Made by a program: the position numbers and the translations under genes. DNA of 64,000 bases, from assembly GCA_035999765.1 (NCBI GenBank), contig CP108521.1, positions 7,998,001 through 8,062,000 on the forward strand, in the 5' to 3' direction. The DNA is from Streptomyces sp. NBC_01231 (lineage in GTDB: Bacteria > Actinomycetota > Actinomycetes > Streptomycetales > Streptomycetaceae). The notes under the pieces are model-generated. The model was not told the DNA's origin. It did no database searches and worked only from the letters and a program-made list of their open reading frames with translations. Of this stretch, positions 11,553 through 19,763 are shown one piece after another. Numbering within the stretch: the first letter of the stretch is position 1; each line of letters begins with the position of its first letter.

Positions 11553-12125
11553 TCAGTCCGAGACACCGCCGCAGGAGTACGGCGAACGCTCGGAGTGCTT
11601 CAGAAGCCCCTTGTCCGCCACCTCCGCGCGGGCGGTCAGGCCGGCCCGCAGGGCGAAGCGTGCCGCGAGGACGGTGAGGGCGGGATCGCCGTGCAGGGCC
11701 ACCGCCATCAGGATGCCGTCCGTGGACAGGCCGTGCCGGCCGGAGGGGAGCGGGTGGTCGGCGTACAGGGTGTCGAGCGCGCGCCGGGCCGCGCGGGTCC
11801 GGCGCGGCGGAAGGGTACGCAGCAGGCCGGCGGACAGGAGGCCGGCGCGGAGGTCGTCCAGTGCCCGACGTACGCTCATCCGGTCGAGCAACTCGGCTAC
11901 TCCGGCGGGCTGTTGAAGGGCCGTGAGTACCGCCTCGTACAGCGGGGGCAGGGCCTGCCCCGTGCCCCCGGGCTCCCCCGAGACCCGTACCGTGCCCGGT
12001 CGGCCGGCATCGGCGGCCCCCAGCAGATGCAGGGCCAGCACGGCGACCGTGACGGCGGCGCGGGGACCGCCCCGCAGCAGCGCGACCTCGTACGGCTTCA
12101 GCCGGACCGTCGTACCGCTGTCCAT
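11553..12125 (-). CDS. TIGR04222-like uncharacterized protein
   Basis: 190 residues, unknown function. The N-terminal YEVALLRGGPRAAVTVAVLAL and the Cys/Gly-containing C-terminus (SPYSCGGVSD) match my memory of the actinobacterial TIGR04222 family. Members usually carry a membrane segment; none is obvious here beyond a moderately hydrophobic stretch. ATG at 12125 is chosen for the GGGGGAG directly upstream; an in-frame start at 12140 is less likely. Convergent with gcl. Confidence 0.65.
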   Translation of the reverse strand: MDSGTTVRLKPYEVALLRGGPRAAVTVAVLALHLLGAADAGRPGTVRVSGEPGGTGQALPPLYEAVLTALQQPAGVAELLDRMSVRRALDDLRAGLLSAGLLRTLPPRRTRAARRALDTLYADHPLPSGRHGLSTDGILMAVALHGDPALTVLAARFALRAGLTARAEVADKGLLKHSERSPYSCGGVSD

Positions 12126-12281
12126 GGCTCCCCCTGGCACGGGGTCCGCCGCCCCCGTGCCGGCGGGCCCCGCGTCACCAGAATGTGCCCGCGCCCGGGG
12201 GCAGTTGAAGCCTCCGGGCGCGGGTTCAGAGGTTGATTTGAGGGTTCCGTAGTCGGCGTACGACCGCTGTGGTAGCCGAAC

Positions 12282-12524
12282 TCAGCGCTCGTGGTGCTCG
12301 GACAGTCCCGGCCACTCGTCGGGGCCGCCGCCCTGCCACTCGACGATGTCGCTCTCCTCGACCTCGACCTGGTCCAGATCGGCGAGCCGTAGAAGCTCGA
12401 CGACGTCGTCCAGGTGCGAGGCGACGCCGAGGTTCTCGGCGTCCGCGGTGACCCGCCGGGAGCCGTCCAGGGCCGGGGCGTGGACCACGATGTGCGGGTG
12501 CTGTGCCGGGTGCGCTGGTGCCAT
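12282..12524 (-). CDS. Small hypothetical protein
   Basis: 80 residues, acidic in its second half (HLDDVVELLRLADLDQVEVE), no recognised domain. Codon positions look coding. It lies between the TIGR04222-like gene and the reductase gene on the same strand. No function proposed. Confidence 0.55.
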   Translation of the reverse strand: MAPAHPAQHPHIVVHAPALDGSRRVTADAENLGVASHLDDVVELLRLADLDQVEVEESDIVEWQGGGPDEWPGLSEHHER

Positions 12525-12691
12525 GCCTTCAGACTCCTGCGGAAGGGGCGTTCCCGCACCCCGACGTACCGGGACGCAACAGGGAGCCGCCGATCACACG
12601 TGTGCCGCAGTGGATTCCGGGCGGCGTCGACGCCTGGGCGCGACAGGACAGATGTCAGCGCCGATGCCGCCCGGAGTTCGGGAGGGCGGGG

Positions 12692-13585
12692 TCAGATGCG
12701 GGCGCCGGACAGGCGCTCCACGGCCCGCAGGAGCGCCGAGTGGTCGAGGCCGCCGTCGCCCTGCGTCCGCAGGCTCGCGACCAGCTGGGCGACCACGGCG
12801 CCGACGGGGAGGGCCGCGCCGACGGTGCGGGCGGCGTCGGTGACGATGCCCATGTCCTTGTGGTGCAGGTCGATACGGAAGCCTGGCTTGAAATCGCGGT
12901 TCAGGAAGTTGTCCTTCTTGCGCGTCAGAACCGTGGAACCGGCCAGCCCGCCGTTCAGGACGTCCAGGGCCGCTTTCAGGTCCACGCCCGACTTCTCCAG
13001 GAACACCACGGCCTCGGCGCACGCCTGGATGTTCACGGCGACGATCAGCTGGTTGGCGGCCTTCACGGTCTGGCCCGAGCCGTGCGGACCGCACAACACG
13101 ACGGTCCTGCCGAGCGCCTCGAAGATCGGCTCGGCCGCGTCGAAGTCGGCCTGCTCGCCGCCGACCATGATGGACAGCACGGCCTCGATCGCACCGGCCT
13201 CACCGCCGGACACGGGAGCGTCCAGGACGCGGATGCCCTTCGCCCGTGCCGCTTTCGCCAGGTCGACGGAGGTCTGCGGGGTGATCGACGACATGTCGAT
13301 CAGCAGCGCGCCGGAGCGCGCGTGCTCCAGGATGCCGTCGGGTCCGTACGCGATGGCCTCGACCTGCGGGGAGGCGGGCACCATCGTGATCACCACGTCG
13401 GCGTCGCGCACGGCGTCGGCGATGGAGCCGGCCGGGGTGCCGCCGGCGGCGGCCAGTCGGTCGAGCTTGTCCTGTTCCAGGGTGAAGCCGGTGACGTCGT
13501 AACCCGCCTTGATCAGGTTCTCGGACATGGGGGAGCCCATGATGCCGAGGCCTATCCAGGCGATCTTGGGAAGGTTCGCGGTCAT
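12692..13585 (-). CDS. glxR: 2-hydroxy-3-oxopropionate (tartronate semialdehyde) reductase
   Basis: NAD(P)H-dependent reductase that turns tartronate semialdehyde, the Gcl product, into D-glycerate. 297 residues, beta-hydroxyacid dehydrogenase family. Rossmann motif WIGLGIMGSPM (about residues 10-20), substrate motif DAPVSGGEAGA near residue 122, and the catalytic Lys in GQTVKAANQL (Lys175). ATG at 13585 is preceded by GAGAGG; the open frame starts slightly upstream at 13612 but without a site. It lies 44 bp downstream of hyi, so hyi-glxR is probably an operon under the hyi operators. The symbol is by homology; garR is an equivalent name. Confidence 0.93.
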   Translation of the reverse strand: MTANLPKIAWIGLGIMGSPMSENLIKAGYDVTGFTLEQDKLDRLAAAGGTPAGSIADAVRDADVVITMVPASPQVEAIAYGPDGILEHARSGALLIDMSSITPQTSVDLAKAARAKGIRVLDAPVSGGEAGAIEAVLSIMVGGEQADFDAAEPIFEALGRTVVLCGPHGSGQTVKAANQLIVAVNIQACAEAVVFLEKSGVDLKAALDVLNGGLAGSTVLTRKKDNFLNRDFKPGFRIDLHHKDMGIVTDAARTVGAALPVGAVVAQLVASLRTQGDGGLDHSALLRAVERLSGARI

Positions 13586-13629
13586 GTGGAGACCTCTCTG
13601 CCTGCTTCGCAATGTCTGTGGCGTGGCGC

Positions 13630-14487
13630 TCAGCGGGCGGCTCGGGCCTCGGCGGGCAGCCAGTCGAACGCCGCCGAACTCGGTCGGTCACCCGGCTTGT
13701 ACTCCAGGCCGACCCGGCCCGAGTAACCGGCCTTCCCGAGGCGGCCGAGGAGGTCTTCCAGGGGGAGTGAGCCGGTGCCCGGCGCTCCGCGCCCGGGGTT
13801 GTCGGCGATCTGCACATGGCCGGTCTTCGCCGCGTACCGCTCGATCACCGACGGCAGGTCCTCGCCGTTCATCGACAGGTGGTACAGGTCCATCAGGAAG
13901 CGCGCGTTGCCGAGCCCCGTAGCCGCGTTGACCTTGTCGACGATCTCCACGGCCGCGGGTGCGCTCACCAGCGGGTACAGCGGCGACTCGGGTTTGTTGA
14001 GGGCCTCGATCAGCAGGATCGCGCCGATGGTGCTCGCCGCCCGGGCCGCGAGCACCAGGTTCTCCAGCGCGAGCGCGTCCTGCTGGTCCGGGTCCACGCC
14101 GTCGACACGGTTGCCGTACAGGGCGTTGAGCGCCTCGCAGCCCAGCGACTCGGCGAACTCGGCGGCCACGTCGATGTTGGCCCGGAACCGCTCCGACTCC
14201 GCGCCGGGGATCGACAGGGCGCCCCGGTCCGGCCCGGGCAGCTGCCCGGCGTAGAAGTTCAGGCCCGTGAGCCGCACGCTCGCGTCCTTGATCGCCCTCT
14301 TCAGGGCGTCCAGCTCGGACCGCTCGGGGACGGGAGAGTCGACCCAGGGCCACCACAGCTCGACCGCGGTGAAGCCGGCCGCCGCGGCGGCCGCGGGACG
14401 CTCCAGGAGCGGGAGTTCCGTGAAGAGGATCGACAGGTTGACGTTGAAGCGCTGCGCTGCGGCTGTGCTCGATTCGAAGCTTGGCAT
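13630..14487 (-). CDS. hyi: Hydroxypyruvate isomerase
   Basis: TIM-barrel isomerase that interconverts hydroxypyruvate and tartronate semialdehyde. 285 residues. The family pattern is clear: FNVNLSILFTELPLLERPAA, AGFTAVELWWPW, LIEALNKPE (metal/catalytic Glu), FLMDLYHLSMNGEDL, HVQIADNPGRGAPGTG and VGLEYKPG. ATG at 14487 follows AGGAGG at some distance (about 17 nt, with GGGGAG nearer). First gene of the hyi-glxR unit, with the tandem operator pair 27-62 bp upstream. Confidence 0.95.
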   Translation of the reverse strand: MPSFESSTAAAQRFNVNLSILFTELPLLERPAAAAAAGFTAVELWWPWVDSPVPERSELDALKRAIKDASVRLTGLNFYAGQLPGPDRGALSIPGAESERFRANIDVAAEFAESLGCEALNALYGNRVDGVDPDQQDALALENLVLAARAASTIGAILLIEALNKPESPLYPLVSAPAAVEIVDKVNAATGLGNARFLMDLYHLSMNGEDLPSVIERYAAKTGHVQIADNPGRGAPGTGSLPLEDLLGRLGKAGYSGRVGLEYKPGDRPSSAAFDWLPAEARAAR

Positions 14488-14513
14488 CGGCTCGGCGCTC
14501 CCCTCCTGAGTAA

Positions 14514-14549
14514 TTCCGTATTGTGAAAGTTAATTTCTGCTCAATGGAA
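14514..14549 (-). promoter_or_regulatory. Tandem 15-bp IclR/AllR-like operators upstream of hyi
   Basis: On the minus strand: TTCCATTGAGCAGAA (14549-14535) and TTTCACAATACGGAA (14528-14514), with starts 21 bp apart. Organisation, spacing and the inner ATACGGAA match the gcl pair at 9595-9630. The 33 bases spanning both pairs align without gaps. Confidence 0.75.
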
Positions 14550-15082
14550 GATTGCCGCTCTGCGTAAGAGCTTGTCAAGAGGGCTCGGGCGGAAAGCGCT
14601 ACCGCGCGTTAGGTTGAGCGCGTGCGATTGCGAGTGGAGTGCTGCGGCGTGGCTGTGACCTGCGTGGACGCGGGCTGAACTACTTTGACCTGCGGAAACG
14701 CCTCTCGTTGGTTCTCGTCGTTTCGCAGCGTTTTTCGGGGGCGTGTGCCCCGGATGTGCCCTCGGGAAGGGGGTCTGCGGACGGAGAGGCATGGGCCCTC
14801 GTACAGGTCTCTCACATGCCGGACCACCCAACAGGGCGCCTGCTGCTCGGCGGCTACACCCGAGGAGATCTCGCTCGTCGCCTTCTACTTGGGGATGTCG
14901 GCATTCCGGAACCGGCGTGTGGCTCGCTCGTTCATTGGAGCGGTGCGAAGCCACTCCTTTTACTCATGATGAGCGAACGCGACGTGTGAGCCGGTCTGAT
15001 GTCGCTGGCATCGGGGATCCGCGACCTTAGCTGACGTGGGCCATCGCGGGACACGCTAGAAGAGGGAGCCAGAAGGGAGTGG
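14550..15082. other. No gene recognised
   Basis: About 530 bp between the hyi promoter and the tRNA remnant. Short open frames occur on both strands but none has a family match, a good start site or convincing codon bias. Confidence 0.5.
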
Positions 15083-15124
15083 GTGCTTAGAAGGCACGTG
15101 CTCTATCCACTGAGCTACGGGGGC
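15083..15124 (-). pseudogene. Truncated tRNA-Arg (anticodon TCT), 5' part only
   Basis: Minus strand from 15124: a 7-nt acceptor strand GCCCCCG, D-arm GCTCAGTGGATAGAGC, then the anticodon arm GTGC-CTTCTAA-GCAC with anticodon TCT. At tRNA position 43 the sequence diverges (C instead of the paired G); there is no variable loop, T-arm (no GGTTCGAATCC) or acceptor 3' strand. It is a remnant, possibly one edge of an integration or deletion. Confidence 0.85.
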
Positions 15125-15334
15125 TGACCTGCGAAAACGCGGCTTCCTTGCGCTGTCCCCCAAGGTGCGGGGGACACATGGGGGAATCGTAGATCCCTGG
15201 TGGCCGGGGGACGCGAGCGCTCTCCGACCGGGCCGTACGTAGGATCTCACACCATCTTCACGCCTTCGAAGCCCCTCGCGGAAACAAACCTGCACCTGAT
15301 CGGCGTTGGTGATCACCGAGCCGAGGAGGGGAAG

Positions 15335-16222
15335 GTGTCGGGCCTGAAGCTGTTCCACACGACGAATGACGGCGCGACCGAGGTCGCGCCGCGTCTTGCT
15401 GAGGTTGAGGCGGATGTGCAGGACCTCATCGAGGCGCACATGGAGACGATGCTGGGGGTGCGGTTCCTGGCGAGCGAGTACGTCATCGACTGCGTTGACG
15501 GCGGGCGGATCGACTCACTGGGAGTCGACGAGAATTTCGCACCCGTGGTGGTCGAGTACAAGCGCGGCACTGATCCAGGGGTGATTCACCAGGGTCTCTA
15601 CTACATGGCGTGGCTCATGGCCCACAAGGACGCCTTCCGGAATCTGGTCCGCGACCGACTCGGGGCGCCGGCCGCGTCCCAGATCCTGTGGAGCGCACCC
15701 CGGCTGATCTGTGTCGCCGGCGACTTCCCCCGCTACGACGCGCACGCCATGCGTGAGCACCGGCGATCGATCGACCTGGTCCGCTACCGGTACTTCGGCA
15801 ACGACCTCATCGGCCTTGAGACCGTGGCCTCCGTCAGCGGGCATTCGGCCGCCAGGCGGGTCCGTCGGGGCGCGGCCGGGGCGAAGCCTGCCCGTAGGCA
15901 GGGCGGAGCCCTTGCGGAGCTGGCTGAGGCTGCCGACGAGGTGCTGCTCGGCCTTGGGGACGGCATCACCCGGGTCCAGCGCAAGCAGTACGCGGCGTAC
16001 CAGCGGCTGCGGAACTTCGCCTGCGTCTGCCCGCCGCAGCAGACCAAGCTCCTCGTCTACCTCAAGGCCGACCCGAAGGCGGTCGACATCGTGCCCGGCT
16101 TCACTCGGGACGTGACGGGGCTCGGCCACCACGGCACGGGTGACCTGGAGGTGCAGCTGCGTACGGAGCGGGACCTGGAGCGGGCCCAGGACCTGTTCCG
16201 TCTCAGCTACGCCGCGGCGTAG
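15335..16222 (+). CDS. NucS-like nuclease fold plus DUF5655 protein
   Basis: 295 residues. The N-terminal half resembles the endonuclease NucS/PD-(D/E)xK core: GGRIDSLGVDENFAPVVVEYKRG, where Asp60, Glu74 and Lys76 could form the metal site. The C-terminal half matches DUF5655 as I remember it (KQYAAYQRLRNFACVCPP, KLLVYLKADPK, GFTRDVTGLGHHGTGDLEVQ). GTG at 15335 has GAGGAGGGG five bases upstream and is preferred over the ATG at 15200. It stands alone next to the tRNA remnant. The biological role is unknown; DNA repair or defence is inference from the fold. Confidence 0.8.
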   Translation: MSGLKLFHTTNDGATEVAPRLAEVEADVQDLIEAHMETMLGVRFLASEYVIDCVDGGRIDSLGVDENFAPVVVEYKRGTDPGVIHQGLYYMAWLMAHKDAFRNLVRDRLGAPAASQILWSAPRLICVAGDFPRYDAHAMREHRRSIDLVRYRYFGNDLIGLETVASVSGHSAARRVRRGAAGAKPARRQGGALAELAEAADEVLLGLGDGITRVQRKQYAAYQRLRNFACVCPPQQTKLLVYLKADPKAVDIVPGFTRDVTGLGHHGTGDLEVQLRTERDLERAQDLFRLSYAAA

Positions 16223-16431
16223 GGATCGCTCGCTGGCGCGTTGGCCCGAGCGGAGTGTGGAGTTGTGAGTCCTTGTGATGGTGCCTTTCGACGCGACGTG
16301 CAGGGATGGCGGTGGACCACCAATAGTGCGGCGGATCCCCGGTTTCGCTAACCGGGGATCCCGTGCTATGTATCGCCCTGCCCGTGGTGCCGTTGCGGAA
16401 TCTCTTAGGCTGACGACGAGAGACTGTCGAC

Positions 16432-16474
16432 GGTCACGTAATTCCCCAGGGGCTGTGGTCACGTAATTCCCCAG
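16432..16474 (+). repeat. Left-end internal repeats of the IS21 element
   Basis: Two identical 18-mers GGTCACGTAATTCCCCAG at 16432-16449 and 16457-16474, 25 bp apart, just inside the left end. They correspond to the multiple transposase-binding repeats known at IS21-family ends. Confidence 0.85.
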
Positions 16475-16493
16475 CCCCTTGGGGCGGCTTCGG

Positions 16494-17255
16494 TTACTTG
16501 GTCGGAGGCTGGGCGGGTCCCTTCGGCCGCTTGTTGGGCCGGTAGCTGGGGCCGTTCATGATGACCTGGTGACTGGAGTTGATCAGTCGGTCAAGGAGGG
16601 ACTCGGCGACGACCGGGTTGGGGAAAAGGGGATACCAGTCGCTGGGCGCCCTGTTGCTGGTGATGATCAGGGACCTGCCCTGCCGCTCGGAGACGAGTTC
16701 GTAGAGGTCATCGGCCTGGGATGCGGACAGCTGGCGCATGGCGAAGTCGTCGAGGATGAGCAGGTCGGGGCGGATGAGCTCGCGAATGCGCTTGTCCCAG
16801 GTGCGGTCCGCGTGGCCGCCGGCGAGCTCGGCGAGGATGCGGCTGGTCTTGGTGAAGCGGACGTTGGCGCCCTGGCGGACGGCCTGGTGGCCGAGGGCCT
16901 GGGCGACGTGTGTCTTCCCGACGCCGACGGGCCCGAACAGAATCACGGACTCGCCGGAGTGGAGCCAGCGCAGGGCCGCGAGGTCGCGGATCTGGGCGGC
17001 GGGCAGCTTCGGGGAGGCGCTGAAGTCGAAGCCCTCCAGGGTGGCCTGCTGCTCGAACTTGGCCTTGCGAAGGCGGCGTTCGAGCGCGACGCTCTCGCGG
17101 CGGGTGATCTCGTCCTGGCAGAGGACCTGGAGGAAGTCGAGGTGTCCGAGTTCCCCCTTCTGGGCCTGGGTGAGGCGGGCGTCGAGGGTTTCGAGCATCC
17201 CGGACAGCCGCAGAACCTTGAGAGAGTCGCGCAGGGCGGTGGTCATCACGCTCAT
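16494..17255 (-). CDS. istB: IS21 family helper ATPase IstB
   Basis: AAA+ ATPase that assists IstA in target choice and strand transfer. 253 residues. N-terminal helical domain (LRLSGMLETLDARLTQAQKG), Walker A FGPVGVGKTHVA near residue 130, Walker B LLILDDFAMRQ, sensor SLIITSNRAPSDW, and the C-terminal DRLINSSHQVIMNGPSYRP. The start ATG overlaps the istA stop (ATGA), the usual IS21 arrangement. It appears intact. Confidence 0.95.
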   Translation of the reverse strand: MSVMTTALRDSLKVLRLSGMLETLDARLTQAQKGELGHLDFLQVLCQDEITRRESVALERRLRKAKFEQQATLEGFDFSASPKLPAAQIRDLAALRWLHSGESVILFGPVGVGKTHVAQALGHQAVRQGANVRFTKTSRILAELAGGHADRTWDKRIRELIRPDLLILDDFAMRQLSASQADDLYELVSERQGRSLIITSNRAPSDWYPLFPNPVVAESLLDRLINSSHQVIMNGPSYRPNKRPKGPAQPPTK

Positions 17256-18868
17256 CGGGCGGCCTCCTCGGTGTCATCGTGGCCCTGGTCGTCGTGGACG
17301 CTGCCGGGGATCTGGCTGGGGACGGTGGCCGCGAACAGGCCCTCGGGTCCGTGCAGGAAGGCCGCCGCCCCGGCGTCGCCGGTCTCGGGCTCCGGGTCGG
17401 TCTCGGTGCCGGCGACCAGGATGCCCTTGACGGTGCGGTAGGACGGGTCGCCGACCGCGATCGCCTTGCGGCAGGCGGCCTCCAAGCGTGTGTCGCCGTA
17501 CTTCTTCCGCAGACCGAGCACCCCCTGGGCGGCCCGGAGCCGGTAGAGGGCGTTGACCTCCAGGAGCTGGTCGATCACCTCCCGGCAGGCGTCCCCGACC
17601 TGGGAGGCTTGGCCACGGCACCAGATCGGGGTGCGCATCTGGAAGGCGATCTTCTCGGGTGGGTAGTCGTTCTTGTCGGTGCGTTTGCCCTGCTCCAGGG
17701 CGGTGTGGGTCTTGACCAGCTCGCCTTCGTGGAAGACCTGCACCGTGACAGCGGTGGAGCGGACATCGACGCGGCGGCCGATCAGCTTCCAGGGCACCGA
17801 GTAGAGGGTGCGGCCGACCTTGATGTGGATGTCCGGGCCGACCGTCGCCTTCGACCATCTGGCCAGCACGAACGGCTCGGACGGCAGCGGAAGCAGGGTC
17901 TCGGCCTCCACCGCCTCGAACACCGACAGTGGCTTCGCGCCGTCCAGTGGGCGGCACTGCCGCTGACCTGCGACATTCCTCGCCCAGAGCAGGGCCTCGG
18001 CCTGCATGTGCTCCAGGGAGGTGAACGTCCGCCCGCTCCAGAACGAGTCACGGACATAGGGCATGGGCCGCTCGACCCGCGGTTTGTCCTTCGGCTTCGA
18101 AGCTCGAGCCGGGTCCACCAACGTGCCGTAGTAGGTGGCGAGTTCGGCGTACGACTTGTTGATCTGCGGGTCGTAGAGGTCTGGCTTGTCCACCCCGGTC
18201 TTCAGGTTGTCCGGCACCAGACGCCGTGGGACACCGCCGAAGAAGCGGAAGGCTTCCGTGTGCGCGAGCTTCCAGGCGTGTTGGTCCATGTGCGCCACTG
18301 GGCGGACGAACATGTGCCGCGAGGCGGGCAGCACCATCACGAACGCCCAGATCCGGTGCCGTTTCCCGGTGGCCGGGTTGATCCACTGTCCCAGGAAGCC
18401 GTAGTCGATCTGGGCCTCCGAGCCGGGCTCGGCGTCCTCCCGCAGCACCGTGACCTTGGAACGGGCCGCTTCGTCGGGGAGGTTCTCGTGGACCCAGCGG
18501 CGGAACGTCGACAGCGACACCTTCAACTTGCCCTCGTCCCGCAGCCGTTGGTGGATCGTGGTGACCGTCGTCGTCTCCAGCAGGCTCTTGACGTACTCGC
18601 GGTGCGGCTCGATCTCTGCCCACCGCACCTGGTTCAGCCTCCGGCTGGCCAGCTCCGGGAACCAGCTCTTGAGCAACTTGGCCCAGTCCGCCTCGCTCAT
18701 GGGCGGCCCGCCCGGGGTGATCCCGGCCGCCTCCGCCGGCGCCAGGTACTTCCTGACTGTCTTGCGGTCCACCCCCAACGAGGCGGACACCTGACTCTTG
18801 GACCGGCCCGCGGACCAGTGCACGTAGATCTCGACAATGTCGACCACGGTGAACGTTCTCCTTGCCAT
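17252..18868 (-). CDS. istA: IS21 family transposase IstA
   Basis: DDE transposase of 538 residues. N-terminal HTH (VEIYVHWSAGRSKSQVSASL, then VDRKTVRKYL); catalytic core with Asp in AQIDYGFLGQW, Asp in LVPDNLKTGV and Glu in KDKPRVERPM; beta-barrel C-terminal domain (GRTLYSVPWKLIGRRVDV). ATG at 18868 begins MARRTFTVVDI, the natural start, although the frame is open 340 bp further. It overlaps istB and looks complete, so the element may still be active. Confidence 0.95.
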   Translation of the reverse strand: MARRTFTVVDIVEIYVHWSAGRSKSQVSASLGVDRKTVRKYLAPAEAAGITPGGPPMSEADWAKLLKSWFPELASRRLNQVRWAEIEPHREYVKSLLETTTVTTIHQRLRDEGKLKVSLSTFRRWVHENLPDEAARSKVTVLREDAEPGSEAQIDYGFLGQWINPATGKRHRIWAFVMVLPASRHMFVRPVAHMDQHAWKLAHTEAFRFFGGVPRRLVPDNLKTGVDKPDLYDPQINKSYAELATYYGTLVDPARASKPKDKPRVERPMPYVRDSFWSGRTFTSLEHMQAEALLWARNVAGQRQCRPLDGAKPLSVFEAVEAETLLPLPSEPFVLARWSKATVGPDIHIKVGRTLYSVPWKLIGRRVDVRSTAVTVQVFHEGELVKTHTALEQGKRTDKNDYPPEKIAFQMRTPIWCRGQASQVGDACREVIDQLLEVNALYRLRAAQGVLGLRKKYGDTRLEAACRKAIAVGDPSYRTVKGILVAGTETDPEPETGDAGAAAFLHGPEGLFAATVPSQIPGSVHDDQGHDDTEEAAR

Positions 18869-19082
18869 CCGGTGCGTCCGTCGACCTCTCGGCTCGCAGG
18901 TCAAAGGACCGCGATGGCTCCGAGAGGCCAGGACCCTCAACCCGGGCACCGGCATGCCCATGGGGAACACGACCGATTCACAAGGAAGACCTAATAGATC
19001 CCCAAACCACCTGAAACAGGTAATATCGGAGACCGTCCTTGCGGCCCTGAGACCGGCTGCAGCGGTTGAATATCGCGAGCCG

Positions 19083-19526
19083 TCAGGCTGACGGCAGGGC
19101 CGCCGGCAACCTGTCCGCCGCCCCGGCAACCGCGCGGTGCAAGGGGACCGCGAAGGCAACGACGAACAGGCCGAAGACAGTGATGGGCAACAGCCAGAGC
19201 AACTGCACGGGGTCATCCCTCAGCCAGTGCCGGTTGCCCCACCAGTTTGCGCCGACGTCCAACACCATTACGGCACTTGCCAGCCAGATCCCTTCCCGCC
19301 GCACAAGGCCCACCAGCACGGCAGCCAACGGATCGAGGATCACCAAACTGACGAAGAACACCTGCACAGAGACCTGAGGAAACGACGCATAGGCGTGGAT
19401 GCCGCCACGGACCAGATCTGCGATGTGAGAACCCGTGCCCTCAGCGAAACCGATCAAGTACACAGCGAGAACCCATCTCGCCCACAACGGCTGTGCGCCC
19501 CACCGTTCCCGCAGCTCAAACCCCAC
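19083..19526 (-). CDS. Small integral membrane protein, IS21 passenger
   Basis: 147 residues with about four hydrophobic segments (WARWVLAVYLIGFAEG; VFFVSLVILDPLAAVLVGLV; IWLASAVMVLDVGANW; LLWLLPITVFGLFVVAFAV). I do not recognise the family. It lies inside the IS21 element, between istA and the right-end repeats, on the same strand, with 214 bp to the istA start. ATG at 19526 has no strong ribosome site. Passenger genes are unusual for IS21 elements. Confidence 0.65.
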   Translation of the reverse strand: MGFELRERWGAQPLWARWVLAVYLIGFAEGTGSHIADLVRGGIHAYASFPQVSVQVFFVSLVILDPLAAVLVGLVRREGIWLASAVMVLDVGANWWGNRHWLRDDPVQLLWLLPITVFGLFVVAFAVPLHRAVAGAADRLPAALPSA

Positions 19527-19634
19527 CGTGTCACCCTAGACGAGCGCCCGAGCCTCCGCGGAAGAGATGGCAGCCTCAGCGTGATCAACGGCCCCCAGCA
19601 CGCGGTCAGCAGCACCATTGACGGTCAGCGCCCC

Positions 19635-19715
19635 GGTGGGGAATCGTGACCGCGGGGGTGGGGAATTGCATGACGCTGATCATGCAGATCGTGGGGAATT
19701 TTCTGACCGCCGACA
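19635..19715 (-). repeat. Right-end internal repeats of the IS21 element
   Basis: Three related blocks containing GGGGAAT(C/T), near 19638, 19660 and 19693, the outermost running into the terminal inverted repeat that ends at 19715. They mirror the AATTCCCC blocks of the left end. Confidence 0.75.
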
Positions 19716-19763
19716 GCCCGGCACGGTCAGTCAATGCGGATCCCCGGCGGCGAAGGAAGACAC

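Larger units (their letters stand above)
16425..19715 (-). mobile_element. IS21-family element with a passenger gene
   Basis: Bounded by imperfect inverted ends starting TGTCGACGGTCACGT (left, 16425) and TGTCGGCGGTCAGAA (right, minus strand from 19715), both leading into AATTCCCCA. Internal end repeats containing AATTCCCCA occur twice on the left and three times (one as GATTCCCC) on the right. It contains istB, istA and a membrane-protein gene, all on the minus strand. I could not find matching target duplications: the flanks GACGAGAGA and CCCGGCACGG differ. Confidence 0.78.

Noticed and set aside
14639..14989. Possible 116-residue protein before the tRNA remnant
   Set aside because: Overlapping frames on both strands, no ribosome site, no recognisable domain.
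16415..19725. Target-site duplication for the IS21 element
   Set aside because: The bases flanking the two ends do not match for any 4-8 bp window I tried.
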